DNA of 64,000 nt from an uncultured Clostridia bacterium (GTDB lineage Bacteria; Bacillota; Clostridia; TANB77; CAG-508), in contig CAKPPF010000004.1 of assembly GCA_934177485.1 (NCBI GenBank), forward strand, positions 1 to 64,000, given 5' to 3'. Each line of letters starts with the position of its first letter. Within the stretch, counting starts at the first letter, position 1. Of this stretch, positions 27,221 to 36,335 are shown in pieces. A program made the translations under genes and the position numbers. Under the pieces are notes generated by a model. It did not search any database and was not told the DNA's origin. It saw nothing but the letters and a program-made list of their open reading frames with translations.

Positions 27221-27355
27221 TTATAATATATGTTTATTTAATAACATTTTTAGGAAATCTTCGCATCCCTCAACAACATCCCAATAAGTATTATCAAAAT
27301 TTCCATAACACACAAATAAAACATTTATTTTTATATTATCACCAAATAAATTATA
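27221..27355 (-). other. Short open frame with coding character but no start (possible gene remnant)
   Basis: The frame is open between stops for 44 codons and reads as plausible protein (INVLFVCYGNFDNTYWD, then VVEGCEDFLKMLLN). There is no ATG, GTG or TTG near its beginning. It lies in the 270-base gap between plsC and the gene at 27435. It may be the C-terminus of a decayed gene. Confidence 0.3.
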
Positions 27356-27434
27356 TTAAATATTTTTTTGATTTTCAATACATATTTTTTTCTTTTAAAG
27401 GAAAACTAAGTCAAATTAATAATGAGGTGATTAT

Positions 27435-27860
27435 ATGAAAGAAATGCAAATTTTAAAAGAAATTAATAAGGATGCAAAAATGGGTATGGACTCTCTTAAT
27501 ATGGTAACTGATAAAGTTCAGGATGATAAATTTAAAAAACTTTTAAATGAACAACATAATGAATATCAAAATATTTTTGACAGAACCCAAGAATTACTTG
27601 TACAAAATAAAGAAGAAATGGTAGATGTTCCATCTATGCAAAAAGTAATGGCTTGGACTGGAATACAGATGAACACTTTAAATGATAAAAGCAACTCTAA
27701 GCTTTCAGAACTTTTAATTCAAGGAAACGATATGGGAGTAATTAAAGGTACAAAATTGTTGCATGAATGTTCGTTTACTACACCTGAAATAAAGAATTTG
27801 TTATCAGATTTTGTTAGATTGCAAGAAAAAAACATTGATGATTTAAAAAAGTTTTTGTAA
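27435..27860 (+). CDS. Small all-helical hypothetical protein
   Basis: The 141 residues are predicted helical throughout, with four amphipathic segments. The protein is rich in Lys, Asp, Gln and Asn and has no membrane helix or signal. It resembles four-helix-bundle, ferritin-like proteins of clostridia (motifs QILKEINKDAKMGMDSL and FKKLLNEQHNEYQNIF), but no metal-binding EXXH pair is evident. AATGAGGTG precedes the ATG. It is followed by a separate promoter for the next gene, so it is probably monocistronic. Function unknown. Confidence 0.7.
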   Translation: MKEMQILKEINKDAKMGMDSLNMVTDKVQDDKFKKLLNEQHNEYQNIFDRTQELLVQNKEEMVDVPSMQKVMAWTGIQMNTLNDKSNSKLSELLIQGNDMGVIKGTKLLHECSFTTPEIKNLLSDFVRLQEKNIDDLKKFL

Positions 27861-27862
27861 TA

Positions 27863-27890
27863 TTGAATTATTCCTCTTTTATGTTATAAT
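27863..27890 (+). promoter_or_regulatory. Sigma-A promoter TTGAAT-N16-TATAAT
   Basis: It is located just before the gene at 27922, starting three bases past the preceding stop codon. Confidence 0.6.
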
Positions 27891-27921
27891 AAGTATAAAT
27901 TTATATATAGGAGGAATAAAT

Positions 27922-28644
27922 ATGAAAAAAAGCACTAAAATTGTTATTGCAATAGTATTAGTAATTGTAATCATTCTAGCTGCAATAGGTGTTAAAGTTA
28001 TACTAGATTTAAAACAAGAGAAGGCTTTAGATGCTGAGTTAGAAAGTGTATATAGTTCTCTTGACAAATATCCTTTAAAATATAATGAACTTGATGAAAA
28101 ACTAAACAGAACAGTAACTACTGGCAACTATAAAGATGTTGAGGTTTCTATAAAAGCCTATATTTCTTTTTTCGTTAACTCTGTAAAAGACTTAGATTCT
28201 CTATTTGATAGTGAAGACATAATTAGCGCTTTGTCTGCTGAAAATTATAAAAATGACGGTCCAGAGTTTATTGAAACAAGAAAAAATTTAGCAATAGCTA
28301 AAACTGAATTAGAGAGAATTTCTAATGATTTGTCTAGTTTCTTTACCGAAGAAAAAGCTCTAGAATTTATAGCAGATAAAAATTTAGATAACTATTATCT
28401 TGATTTCTATAAAAAGTATACAATTATACCTGAAAATGATACTGATGGTAATAATGAAATTGCTCAAGCTAAAGAAGATTTGTCAACCTCTTTAGAAGAT
28501 TTCAAAAAACTTGTAAGTCAAGAGCAAGATGTTATTGATTTTCTTGTTAAAAATAAAAATAATTGGAAAATTGATGGTGACCAAATTGTTTTCAGTACAG
28601 AAAAATTATCTAATGATTATAACAAATTAATTTCTGAAATATAG
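27922..28644 (+). CDS. Membrane-anchored coiled-coil hypothetical protein
   Basis: The 240-residue protein has a basic N-terminus and one membrane helix (residues 6-28, IVIAIVLVIVIILAAIGV), with no lipobox. The rest is extracytoplasmic, acidic and helical, with heptad-like stretches and no cysteine. It is not assigned to a family. It has its own promoter and GGAGGAA site. GGCAGG palindromes lie beyond its stop and may end transcription. Confidence 0.7.
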   Translation: MKKSTKIVIAIVLVIVIILAAIGVKVILDLKQEKALDAELESVYSSLDKYPLKYNELDEKLNRTVTTGNYKDVEVSIKAYISFFVNSVKDLDSLFDSEDIISALSAENYKNDGPEFIETRKNLAIAKTELERISNDLSSFFTEEKALEFIADKNLDNYYLDFYKKYTIIPENDTDGNNEIAQAKEDLSTSLEDFKKLVSQEQDVIDFLVKNKNNWKIDGDQIVFSTEKLSNDYNKLISEI

Positions 28645-28670
28645 TGAAAATAGTTTAAGATAATTAAATT

Positions 28671-28753
28671 GGGCAGGCACAAGACCTGCCCTTACATATT
28701 TTTAATTTAATATTTGTTATAAAATGTTATTAGGCAGGTCATACGACCTGCCT
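28671..28753. repeat. Two GGCAGG palindromes in tandem
   Basis: Copies lie at 28671-28691 (GGGCAGG/CCTGCCC around CACAAGA) and 28732-28753 (AGGCAGGTC/GACCTGCCT around ATAC), about 40 bases apart. They fill the convergent gap between the genes at 27922 and 28787. Confidence 0.75.
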
Positions 28754-28786
28754 TACAATTTTCTTCTATGTAATTTAATTATTCTT

Positions 28787-29329
28787 TTATTGTATGTTCT
28801 TTACTTTTTTTAAAAATATTACTTCCTCAATAATATCCATAACTGCATATATAACCATAATTATTCCTATTGTCATTATTACTGTTCCTGGATTTGCTAT
28901 TATATATATACCACAAAGTAGCATTGCTACAGCTATTAATAATATTACAGCCCAAACTCTACTGTCTGAGTCCAATTTTTGTACTTTTAATGCTAGTCCT
29001 AATCTCATTGCTCCACTGTAAATTATCCATATTCCCACAAATATTCTAAGTAATGTTTCTATCATTCCGCTCCATACTATAACAACAACTCCAAGAAGAA
29101 TTGTAATTATTCCATAAACTAATTCATAGTTATATAAATCATATGAACCTTTCATTTTAAAGTATTCAATTACTTTCATAATTCCAAATAAAATAAAAGC
29201 TATTCCTATTAAGTATGAAATTATTGTGAATGTTGCATTTGGATTATATGCAATTATTAAACCTATTACTGCAAATGCTAAAGAAGTAATTATAGATGTC
29301 CATCCCATTTTTTTCAAAAATTGTTCCAT
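28787..29329 (-). CDS. DUF308 / HdeD-like membrane protein
   Basis: The 180 residues contain six evenly spaced membrane helices arranged as three hairpins. Repeated small-residue motifs (GIAFILFGIMKVIEYF, GIWIIYSGAMRLGLAL, GIIMVIYAVMDIIEEV) suggest internal threefold duplication. This is the HdeD/DUF308 layout. HdeD is linked to acid resistance in enterobacteria, but the role in Firmicutes is unknown. GGAGG precedes the ATG. It is transcribed divergently from purA. Confidence 0.82.
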   Translation of the reverse strand: MEQFLKKMGWTSIITSLAFAVIGLIIAYNPNATFTIISYLIGIAFILFGIMKVIEYFKMKGSYDLYNYELVYGIITILLGVVVIVWSGMIETLLRIFVGIWIIYSGAMRLGLALKVQKLDSDSRVWAVILLIAVAMLLCGIYIIANPGTVIMTIGIIMVIYAVMDIIEEVIFLKKVKNIQ

Positions 29330-29403
29330 TTTTTATTCCTCCTTTGCTTTTTCTATTATATTTCAGTTTAATTATTTTTTCAATATTTTTTTACTTTTTT
29401 GTA

Positions 29404-29432
29404 TTGTAAATTTTATGTGTTTTACTTATAAT
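29404..29432 (+). promoter_or_regulatory. Sigma-A promoter TTGTAA-N17-TATAAT of purA
   Basis: A perfect -10 box and a 17-base spacer lie 31 bases upstream of the purA ATG. Confidence 0.7.
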
Positions 29433-29463
29433 AAATTTGTATTTTATTTAGGAGGTAAAAAAT

Positions 29464-30720
29464 ATGGTTAAAGTAATTGTTGGAATACAATGGGGCGATG
29501 AAGGAAAAGGTCGTGCTTCCCATTTTGAATCCAAAAACGCTTCTATAGTAATTCGTTCAACAGGTGGAAATAATGCTGGTCACACTGTTGTTGCTAATGG
29601 AAAAAAATTTGCAATGCATCTTCTTCCAAGTTCAATTATACGTGATGGAGTGCTTTCTATTATTGGACCTGGGGTTGTTGTTGATCCTAAAGTTTTAATA
29701 ACTGAAATTGATGAAATGGCAAAAAACGGAATTATTATAGATAACAAAAGATTATTAATAAGTGACAGAGCTCACATTATTTTACCTCATCATATTGCTC
29801 TAGATTCACTTATGGAAATGTTAAAAGACAATAAAGTTGGTACAACTGGACGTGGTATAGGTCCAAGTTATTCTGAGAAATGCGACAGAACAAATATTAG
29901 AATGATAGATTTAAAGAATACCGATACATTAAAAAATAAAATTAATCAATCTTTAAAAAAAGCAAATGCTTTATTTAAACAATTTGATTACCCAATTATT
30001 TCTGAAGATGAAGAATACAAACTATGTTTAGAGTTTGGTAAAAGACTTTATAACTTAATTGGAGACTCAGAAGCGGCAATTATAAATGCATATGAGAAAA
30101 ATGAAAATATTATTATAGAAGGAGCACAAGCTTTATATTTAGATATAGATCATGGCGACTATCCTTTTGTTACTTCATCTAATCCTAATGCAAGTGGAAC
30201 ATGTTCTGGTGCCGGAATAGGTCCAACTCTTGTAGATGAAGTAATTGGAGTTATGAAAGCATATTGTTCTAGAGTTGGTGAAGGGCCTTTTACAACAGAA
30301 CTTTTAGATGAAACTGGAGATACAATTAGAGAATTAGGTCATGAATATGGAACAACTACTGGTAGACCAAGAAGATGTGGCTGGCTTGATTTAGTTATGG
30401 TTAAAAATGCAAAATATATAAATGGTTTAACAAGCCTTTGTATAAATCATATGGACACAATTGGTAAATTGCCTGAAATTAAAGTTTGTATTGGTTATAT
30501 GTATAATGGCAAAGAAATAAATTACGTTCCAATAGATAGAAAAAACTGTACTCCAATTTATAAAACTTTCGAAGGAAATTGGGATACAAGTAATGCTTCA
30601 ACATATGAAGAACTACCAGAAAAAGCAAAAAGATATATAGAATTTATTGAAGATTATTCTGGTATACCTGTAAAATATATTGGTGTTGGTGCAGATGAAA
30701 ATAGAACGATTAGAAAATAA
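29464..30720 (+). CDS. purA: Adenylosuccinate synthetase
   Basis: PurA joins IMP and aspartate in the first step from IMP to AMP. Conserved motifs are VGIQWGDEGKGR (P-loop-like GTP site), GGNNAGHTVV, GTTGRGIGPSYSEK, EGAQALYLDIDHGDYPFVTSS and TGRPRRCGWLDLV. At 418 residues it is complete. AGGAGG precedes the ATG. It is the only intact purine-nucleotide biosynthesis gene in the window, while guaA survives only as a fragment. Confidence 0.97.
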   Translation: MVKVIVGIQWGDEGKGRASHFESKNASIVIRSTGGNNAGHTVVANGKKFAMHLLPSSIIRDGVLSIIGPGVVVDPKVLITEIDEMAKNGIIIDNKRLLISDRAHIILPHHIALDSLMEMLKDNKVGTTGRGIGPSYSEKCDRTNIRMIDLKNTDTLKNKINQSLKKANALFKQFDYPIISEDEEYKLCLEFGKRLYNLIGDSEAAIINAYEKNENIIIEGAQALYLDIDHGDYPFVTSSNPNASGTCSGAGIGPTLVDEVIGVMKAYCSRVGEGPFTTELLDETGDTIRELGHEYGTTTGRPRRCGWLDLVMVKNAKYINGLTSLCINHMDTIGKLPEIKVCIGYMYNGKEINYVPIDRKNCTPIYKTFEGNWDTSNASTYEELPEKAKRYIEFIEDYSGIPVKYIGVGADENRTIRK

Positions 30721-30750
30721 AGAAAGTCTTAATTGACTTTCTTTATTTTT
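30715..30750. terminator. Bidirectional terminator between purA and dtd
   Basis: The arms AAAGAAAGTC and GACTTTCTTT around TTAATT have T-runs on both sides. The dtd stop codon lies in the downstream flank. Confidence 0.88.
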
Positions 30751-31180
30751 CAAGCATTATTGTAACAGGTCCATCATTTATTAAGTGTACTTTCATATCT
30801 GCTGCAAATATCCCAGTTTGAGTGTTTATTCCATTATCCTTAACTTTTTCTATAATATACTCATACAATTTTTTTGCATATTCCGGTCTAGCTGCTTCAA
30901 TAAAATCCGGTCTGTTTCCATGTGATGCATTTCCATACAAGGTAAATTGTGAAACAAGCAAAACTTCTCCATTCACCTGCTTTAAATTCAAGTTCATCTT
31001 ATCATTTTCATCTGTAAAAATTCTTAAATTAATTAATTTGTTTACCAAAAAGTCAGCTTCTTTTTCAGTATCTGTATGAGTAATACCAATTAATACTAAA
31101 TATCCTTTTTGAATTTTTCCAACAAGTTGCTGATTAACTTCAACACTTGCTTCTTTTACTCTTTGAACTAAAAATCTCAT
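30743..31180 (-). CDS. dtd: D-aminoacyl-tRNA deacylase
   Basis: Dtd removes D-amino acids (and glycine from tRNA-Ala) mischarged on tRNAs. The 145-residue protein shows RFLVQRVKEASV, the LLVSQFTLYGNASHGNRP active-site motif and the C-terminal NDGPVTIMLE Gly-Pro motif. It starts three bases after the pheT stop with a GAGG site, so it belongs to the pheS-pheT operon. This groups charging and proofreading functions. Confidence 0.96.
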   Translation of the reverse strand: MRFLVQRVKEASVEVNQQLVGKIQKGYLVLIGITHTDTEKEADFLVNKLINLRIFTDENDKMNLNLKQVNGEVLLVSQFTLYGNASHGNRPDFIEAARPEYAKKLYEYIIEKVKDNGINTQTGIFAADMKVHLINDGPVTIMLEK

Positions 31181-31183
31181 ATA

Positions 31184-33550
31184 TTATCCTCTTAATTCTG
31201 CATCTATTTTATTTTGTAGAGTTTCTATTACTTTGCTCATTATAGTATTTATTTCTTCATCTGTTAATGTTCTATCCATTGTTCCAAATGATAATGAATA
31301 TGCTATACTTCTTTTATTTTTTGGTATATTTATTCCTTGGTATACGTCAAACATTTCTATTTTAGTTAGCAATGCTCCTGCTGCTTTTTTTATTAGTTTT
31401 GCAATTTCATCTGATGAAATGTTTTTATCTACTACTATAGCTAAGTCCTTTGATATTTCTGGATATTTAGAAATTTCTTTGAATTTCATTTTTCCTGTTC
31501 TTTTGCTAAGTAGTTTATCTAAATTAATTTCTAATACATATACATCATCTTTTTCAACTGATGGGTGTAGTTTTCCTACTATTCCAACTACATCATTATT
31601 TACAGATATTGCTGCAGTTTGCCCAGGATGCATTTCTTTAGGCATTTTATTTGGTAGTACAAAGCTATATCTTCCGCTATAACCTAAATAATCTAGCACT
31701 TCTTCTGCTACACCTTTTATTACGTAAAAATCAACATCTTTTTTGTTTTCTATTCCTAAATAATATTTGCCAGACATTAATACTGCAAGTTTTTTATCTT
31801 CACCGTAATTTTCTTTTTTGTAAAAACCTTTTCCAATTTCAAATATAGATACATCTTTAACATTTCTTGCTTTGTTATATTCATATATTTTAAAAAGTGA
31901 AGCTAAAACACTATATCTTAATGTGCTTCTTTCTTCTGTAATTGGATCTAATAATTTTACTTTTTCGAATTCGTCAGTTGTAAAACCATCTGCTTCGTCT
32001 TCTCTTACTAATACATATGATAAAGTTTCATTTAATCCTAAAGAAATCATTTTATTTCTAATTTCTCTATCTGTTTTATCTAAGCTTCCCTGTTTCATAG
32101 GAACTGTTGGCAATTTACCTTGTATATTGTCTAGTCCGTATATTCTTCCAACTTCCTCAATTAAATCTTCTTTTATTGATATATCTAATCTTCTTGTTGG
32201 TACTGTTACATAAACTTTTTCGTCTTTTACTTCATATGTAAATCCTAATTTTCTAAAAACTTCTAATATGTCTTCATTTGGTATTTTCATTCCTAGTACA
32301 TCTGTTATATTTTCAAAAGTAATTTCAATTATTTTTGGTTTTACGTTTGTTGTATCATATTTTACTGTTCCTGTTACAACTGTTCCCTCTGCATATTCTG
32401 CCAATAGTTTAGCTGCTCTTTCTGCTGCCATATGTGTTCTATTTGGGTCTAGCCCTTTTTCAAATCTATTGCTTGCTTCGCTTCTTAATATTTTATTTGA
32501 TGTAACTCTAACTTTTACACTATCAAAAACAGCAGCTTCTATTATTACATTTTTAGTATTTTCTGTAACTTCTGTATCTAGTCCACCCATAACACCAGCT
32601 AGACCAATTGCTTCTTTTCCATTTGAAATTACAATATCATTAGAAGTTAAAGTTCTTTGTATATTATCAAGTGTTGTTAGTTTTTCTCCTTCTTGTGCCA
32701 TTCTAACTTCAATTTCATTATTTAATTTATCAGCATCGTAAAAATGTAATGGTTGACCTAATTCTAACATTACATAGTTACTTATATCTACTACATTATT
32801 TATTGGTCTTATTCCAGATGCAATTAATCTATTTTGAATAAATTTAGGGCTTTCTTTTATTACAACATTTTCAACCTTTTTTGCTAAAAATACACTGCAA
32901 TTTTCAGTATTTATATTTAGTTTAAAGCTTTTGTTTAAATCTTCTCCAGTTTCGTTATGAGATAAATCTACCTCTTTAACTGGCTTATTGTAAATTGCTC
33001 CTAATTCATAAGCCATACCTAGAATACTAAGTAAATCTCCCCTATTTGTTGTAAGTTCAAAATCAATCACAGAATCATCCATTTGTAATGCTTTTATTGG
33101 GTCATCACCCGGTTTACTATCAGATGGTAATTCATGTATTCCTGCCTTTTCAGCTTCGTTTAAAAATTTAGGTTCAATTCCAAGTTCTAAAAGTGAGCAT
33201 AACATTCCATTAGACTCTACTCCTCTTTTCATTGCCTTTTTTATTTTAAAATCACCTGGAAGAACTGCTCCATCTAAAGCAACAATTACTTTTAAACCTT
33301 TTCTAACATTAGGTGCTCCACATACAATTTGTAATACTTCATTTCCAACATTAACTTTACATACATGTAAGTGGTCTGAATCTGGGTGCATTTCACATTC
33401 TATAACTTCACCAACAACTAAATTTGTTGCATTAATTAAATTTTCTGCAGAATCATATTCATTTCCAACTCTAGTCATATCTTCAGCCAAAGTTTTAACA
33501 TCTACATCTATATCTATGTAATCTTTAACAAAATTTGTACTTAATTTCAT
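31184..33550 (-). CDS. pheT: Phenylalanine--tRNA ligase beta subunit
   Basis: PheT is the 788-residue beta subunit of the PheRS tetramer. Domains in order are the N-terminal EMAP-like tRNA-binding OB fold (VGEVIECEMHPDSDHLHVCKV), the B3/B4 editing module (MLELGQPLHFYDADKL), B5, the catalytic-like core (SIKEDLIEEVGRIYG) and the C-terminal ferredoxin-like anticodon-binding domain (KYPEISKDLAIVVD). It starts two bases after the pheS stop. Confidence 0.96.
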   Translation of the reverse strand: MKLSTNFVKDYIDIDVDVKTLAEDMTRVGNEYDSAENLINATNLVVGEVIECEMHPDSDHLHVCKVNVGNEVLQIVCGAPNVRKGLKVIVALDGAVLPGDFKIKKAMKRGVESNGMLCSLLELGIEPKFLNEAEKAGIHELPSDSKPGDDPIKALQMDDSVIDFELTTNRGDLLSILGMAYELGAIYNKPVKEVDLSHNETGEDLNKSFKLNINTENCSVFLAKKVENVVIKESPKFIQNRLIASGIRPINNVVDISNYVMLELGQPLHFYDADKLNNEIEVRMAQEGEKLTTLDNIQRTLTSNDIVISNGKEAIGLAGVMGGLDTEVTENTKNVIIEAAVFDSVKVRVTSNKILRSEASNRFEKGLDPNRTHMAAERAAKLLAEYAEGTVVTGTVKYDTTNVKPKIIEITFENITDVLGMKIPNEDILEVFRKLGFTYEVKDEKVYVTVPTRRLDISIKEDLIEEVGRIYGLDNIQGKLPTVPMKQGSLDKTDREIRNKMISLGLNETLSYVLVREDEADGFTTDEFEKVKLLDPITEERSTLRYSVLASLFKIYEYNKARNVKDVSIFEIGKGFYKKENYGEDKKLAVLMSGKYYLGIENKKDVDFYVIKGVAEEVLDYLGYSGRYSFVLPNKMPKEMHPGQTAAISVNNDVVGIVGKLHPSVEKDDVYVLEINLDKLLSKRTGKMKFKEISKYPEISKDLAIVVDKNISSDEIAKLIKKAAGALLTKIEMFDVYQGINIPKNKRSIAYSLSFGTMDRTLTDEEINTIMSKVIETLQNKIDAELRG

Positions 33551-33552
33551 AA

Positions 33553-34599
33553 CTAAATATCCCTCCTATCAAATTGAGAAAGAAATCTCACATCATTTTG
33601 ATACAAATATCTCATGTCTGTTATTCCGTATTTAAACATTGCTAAACGGTCTATTCCTGTTCCAAATGCAAATCCTCCATATTGTTCTGGGTCATATCCA
33701 TTCATTTTTAATACATTTGGATGTACAATTCCTGCTCCTAGTATTTCTATCCATCCTGTTTGTTTACATAGGTTACAACCTTTTCCTCCGCATTTAAAAC
33801 ATGTTACATCTACCTCATATGATGGTTCTGTAAATGGGAAGTAGCTTGGTCTAAAACGCAAACTTAAATTATCTCCTAACATTTCTTTAACAAATACTTC
33901 TAAAGTTCCTTTTAAATCTGCTAAAGATACATTTCTTTCTTTTTTATCTATTACTAAACCTTCAACTTGATTAAATTGGTGTGAATGTGTTGCATCGTCT
34001 TCTCTTCTATATGTTTTTCCTGTACAAATTATTCTTATTGGTGATTTTTCTTCATTAGCAAGCATTGTTCGTGCTTGAACTGCAGATGTTTGTGTTCTTA
34101 GCAAATACTCTGGAGTAATATAAAAACTATCTTGCATATCTCTTGCTGGATGTCCTTTAGGAAGATTTAATCTTTCAAAACAAAATTCGTCTGTTTCAAG
34201 TTCTGGACCATCTACAACATCATACCCCATAGATACAAATAGGTCTTGTATTTGTTCTATTGTTCTATTTATTGGGTGTTTACTTCCTCTTTTTATTTTA
34301 GAACTTGGTAGTGTAATATCTATTTTTTCTTCCTCTAATTTTTTCTCCAACTCTTTTTGTTTAAGTAATTTTTCTGCTTTTTCTATTGAACTTTCAATGT
34401 CTTCCTTAACTTTATTTACCAAATTTCCAATCACTGGTCTTTCTTCTGCAGATAAATCTTTCATACCTCTTAATATTTCTGTAAGTTCGCCTTTTTTTCC
34501 TAACACTTTAACTCTTAAGTCATTTAATGATTGCATGTCTTTAATATTTGCAATTCTTTCTTTTGCTCTTATGCTAATTTCTTCTAGTTTTTCTTTCAT
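33553..34599 (-). CDS. pheS: Phenylalanine--tRNA ligase alpha subunit
   Basis: PheS is the class II catalytic alpha subunit. The N-terminal coiled-coil arm (about residues 1-85) is followed by HPINRTIEQIQDLF, LLRTQTSAVQAR (motif 2 region), FRPSYFPFTEPS and GFAFGTGIDRLAMFKYGI (motif 3). It keeps a four-cysteine zinc-like insert, CFKCGGKGCNLC, found in many bacterial PheS proteins. It is regulated by the T-box RNA upstream. Confidence 0.96.
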   Translation of the reverse strand: MKEKLEEISIRAKERIANIKDMQSLNDLRVKVLGKKGELTEILRGMKDLSAEERPVIGNLVNKVKEDIESSIEKAEKLLKQKELEKKLEEEKIDITLPSSKIKRGSKHPINRTIEQIQDLFVSMGYDVVDGPELETDEFCFERLNLPKGHPARDMQDSFYITPEYLLRTQTSAVQARTMLANEEKSPIRIICTGKTYRREDDATHSHQFNQVEGLVIDKKERNVSLADLKGTLEVFVKEMLGDNLSLRFRPSYFPFTEPSYEVDVTCFKCGGKGCNLCKQTGWIEILGAGIVHPNVLKMNGYDPEQYGGFAFGTGIDRLAMFKYGITDMRYLYQNDVRFLSQFDRRDI

Positions 34600-34620
34600 A
34601 ATAACTTATAACCTCCTTAT

Positions 34621-34830
34621 ACAAAAAGAGCCTCCCCTATATTATTATAGGGAGACTCTTTATATCTCTGTACCACCTAATTTCATCAATTTTTATTGAC
34701 CTCATTATGGTTGTAACGTAACCAACGCTTCTATCTACTATTATTCAATAGAAGTCTAATAAAGTGAAATTTCTGATAAATATATATTAATAGATTTCTC
34801 AGCTATAATCTATTTCTCTTTTGAATATAC
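34621..34830 (-). ncRNA. T-box riboswitch (Phe) upstream of pheST
   Basis: On the minus strand the T-box sequence AGGTGGTACAGAG lies at about 34666-34679. It is followed by an intrinsic terminator at 34623-34661 (AGAG-CTCCCTAT/ATAGGGGAG-CTCT, then TTTTT). Upstream is a Stem I-like region with a candidate UUC specifier in CAGAAATTTCAC. Uncharged tRNA-Phe would stabilise the antiterminator and switch on pheS, pheT and dtd. The 5' edge is approximate. Confidence 0.9.
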
Positions 34831-34919
34831 TGTTATTTATCATACTTTGCTTTATTTTTAGATTTATATTTTATACGTATATTATATTAACATATTTTTT
34901 AAATTATTGCAATAGTTTT

Positions 34920-35130
34920 AAGAAAAGTGTCTTTGCCACATGTGTATAATATTTTTAGATATTACTAAGTTTTCTTGTAGGCACATGACCTGCCCCTACA
35001 AGAACAAATCGACTTTAATCGCCCTTTGTTCTCGCCCGATTTGAGTTTTCGACTGTAAGGAGAAAATCTTAAAGGGCATGCGTTTAGCTATTTTTATATA
35101 GTAGGAAATTAGAAATTTCCTACTATATAA
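34920..35130 (+). repeat. Modular palindromic repeat, type A (copy 3) with a nested GGCAGG palindrome
   Basis: A 5' AAGTGTCTTTGCCAC hairpin remnant is followed by a GGCAGG-family palindrome (34974-35002). The type A core comes next at 35034-35077 (GCCC/GGGC, TTTGAG/CTTAAA, TTTTC/GAAAA), then the terminal TATATAGTAGGAAATT palindrome. It fills the gap between the pheS leader and rplL together with the terminator that follows. Confidence 0.85.
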
Positions 35131-35133
35131 AAA

Positions 35134-35160
35134 AGATCGTATGTTATATACGACCTTTTC
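35134..35160 (-). terminator. Intrinsic terminator of the rplJ-rplL operon
   Basis: On the minus strand the arms AGGTCGTAT and ATACGATCT are followed by TTTTTT, just past the rplL stop codon. Confidence 0.85.
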
Positions 35161-35185
35161 TATATTTAAAATGATATAGTTTTAA

Positions 35186-35551
35186 TTAAGCAAGTTCAAC
35201 AACTGCTCCAACTTCTACGAATTTAGCTTTTAATTCTTCAGCTTCTTCTTTAGCTACACCTTCTTTAACTGTTTTTGGTGCTCCATCAACTAAATCTTTA
35301 GCTTCTTTTAATCCTAATCCTGTTGCATCTCTAACAACTTTGATTACTTGGATTTTGTTAGCTCCTACTTCTTTTAATACAACATCAAAAGATGATTTTT
35401 CTTCAGCAGCTCCTGCTACTGCTCCAGCTGCTGCTGGTGCTGCAGCTGCAACTGCAGATACTCCAAATTCTTCTTCTATAGCTTTTACTAAATCAGCTAA
35501 TTCAACTACTGTCATTTTTTTGATTTCTTCAATCATTTCTTCTTTACTCAT
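35186..35551 (-). CDS. rplL: 50S ribosomal protein L7/L12
   Basis: L12 forms the stalk that recruits translation GTPases. The 121-residue protein has the N-terminal dimerisation helix pair, an Ala/Gly-rich hinge (AVAAAAPAAAGAVAGAA) and the conserved C-terminal domain (KIQVIKVVRDATGLGLKEAKDLVDGAP). AGGAGG precedes the ATG. It is the last gene of the ribosomal/secretion cluster. Confidence 0.98.
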   Translation of the reverse strand: MSKEEMIEEIKKMTVVELADLVKAIEEEFGVSAVAAAAPAAAGAVAGAAEEKSSFDVVLKEVGANKIQVIKVVRDATGLGLKEAKDLVDGAPKTVKEGVAKEEAEELKAKFVEVGAVVELA

Positions 35552-35656
35552 TTTATAATCCTCCTAAATTTTTTTATTTTTTCTTTATTTTTTCAGTCTT
35601 AAAGATTTGACTATTTTTTTAATATTTTTTAAGCATAAATATAGTTTATCATTAAT

Positions 35657-36157
35657 CTATGCTGTTTCTTGTTGTTTTTTAACTTCATTAAGTGCAACTG
35701 CAAGTTTTGATATATTTCCAAGTAATGCACCAGCAAGCATACCAATAAGAGTTTCTTTTGATGGTAATTTTGCAAGAGTAATTATCTCTTCAACAGACAT
35801 TATTTTTCCATCTATAATTCCACCTTTAATTTTGTAGAAATCATTTTTCTTAGAAAACTCATATATTGCTTTAGCTGTATCTAAATAATCTTCATTATTC
35901 ATTATTACAGCTGTTGGTCCAACTAATACATCTTCTAATCCTGCATATTCGCATTTTTCTAAAGCTCTTTTTGTTATATTATTTTTTATAACTTTGTATT
36001 CAGAATTAGCTTTTCTTAATTCAGCTCTTAATCCTGTAACACCATCAACTGTAATTCCTCTGTAGTCTGTTAAAAGAACTATTTTAGCTGCTTTTATTTT
36101 TTCTGCTAATTCATTAACTTCTTTCTCTTTTTGAGCTATTATTTTTTCATTTGCCAT
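35657..36157 (-). CDS. rplJ: 50S ribosomal protein L10
   Basis: L10 is the base of the ribosomal stalk. The 166 residues show VLLTDYRGITVDGVTGLRAELRKA and IKNNITKRALEK at the N-terminus. The C-terminal helix that binds L12 dimers is also present. It is under the L10 leader RNA located directly upstream and is co-transcribed with rplL. Confidence 0.97.
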   Translation of the reverse strand: MANEKIIAQKEKEVNELAEKIKAAKIVLLTDYRGITVDGVTGLRAELRKANSEYKVIKNNITKRALEKCEYAGLEDVLVGPTAVIMNNEDYLDTAKAIYEFSKKNDFYKIKGGIIDGKIMSVEEIITLAKLPSKETLIGMLAGALLGNISKLAVALNEVKKQQETA

Positions 36158-36204
36158 TTTAAAATTTCACCTCCCAAAAGATTATTATATTTAAATTAAA
36201 TATT

Positions 36205-36322
36205 AAAAACACTCTGTATAGCCAAACCGACATATACAGAGTGTACATAAATTTAATACATTCTCTTTTTTGTATACCTCGGTAGGACTTAATTTTTTGC
36301 CTACTGTCTTTGGCTATTAATT
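36205..36322 (-). ncRNA. Ribosomal protein L10 leader RNA
   Basis: On the minus strand the conserved AGCCAAAGACAGTAGG and TCCTACCGAGGT pair to form the L10-binding site. It ends in a terminator hairpin with ACACTCTGTATA arms and a T-run (36208-36244). It lies between rplA and rplJ as in other Firmicutes, where L10 (with L12) binding represses rplJ and rplL. Confidence 0.93.
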
Positions 36323-36335
36323 TTTACAATTAAAA

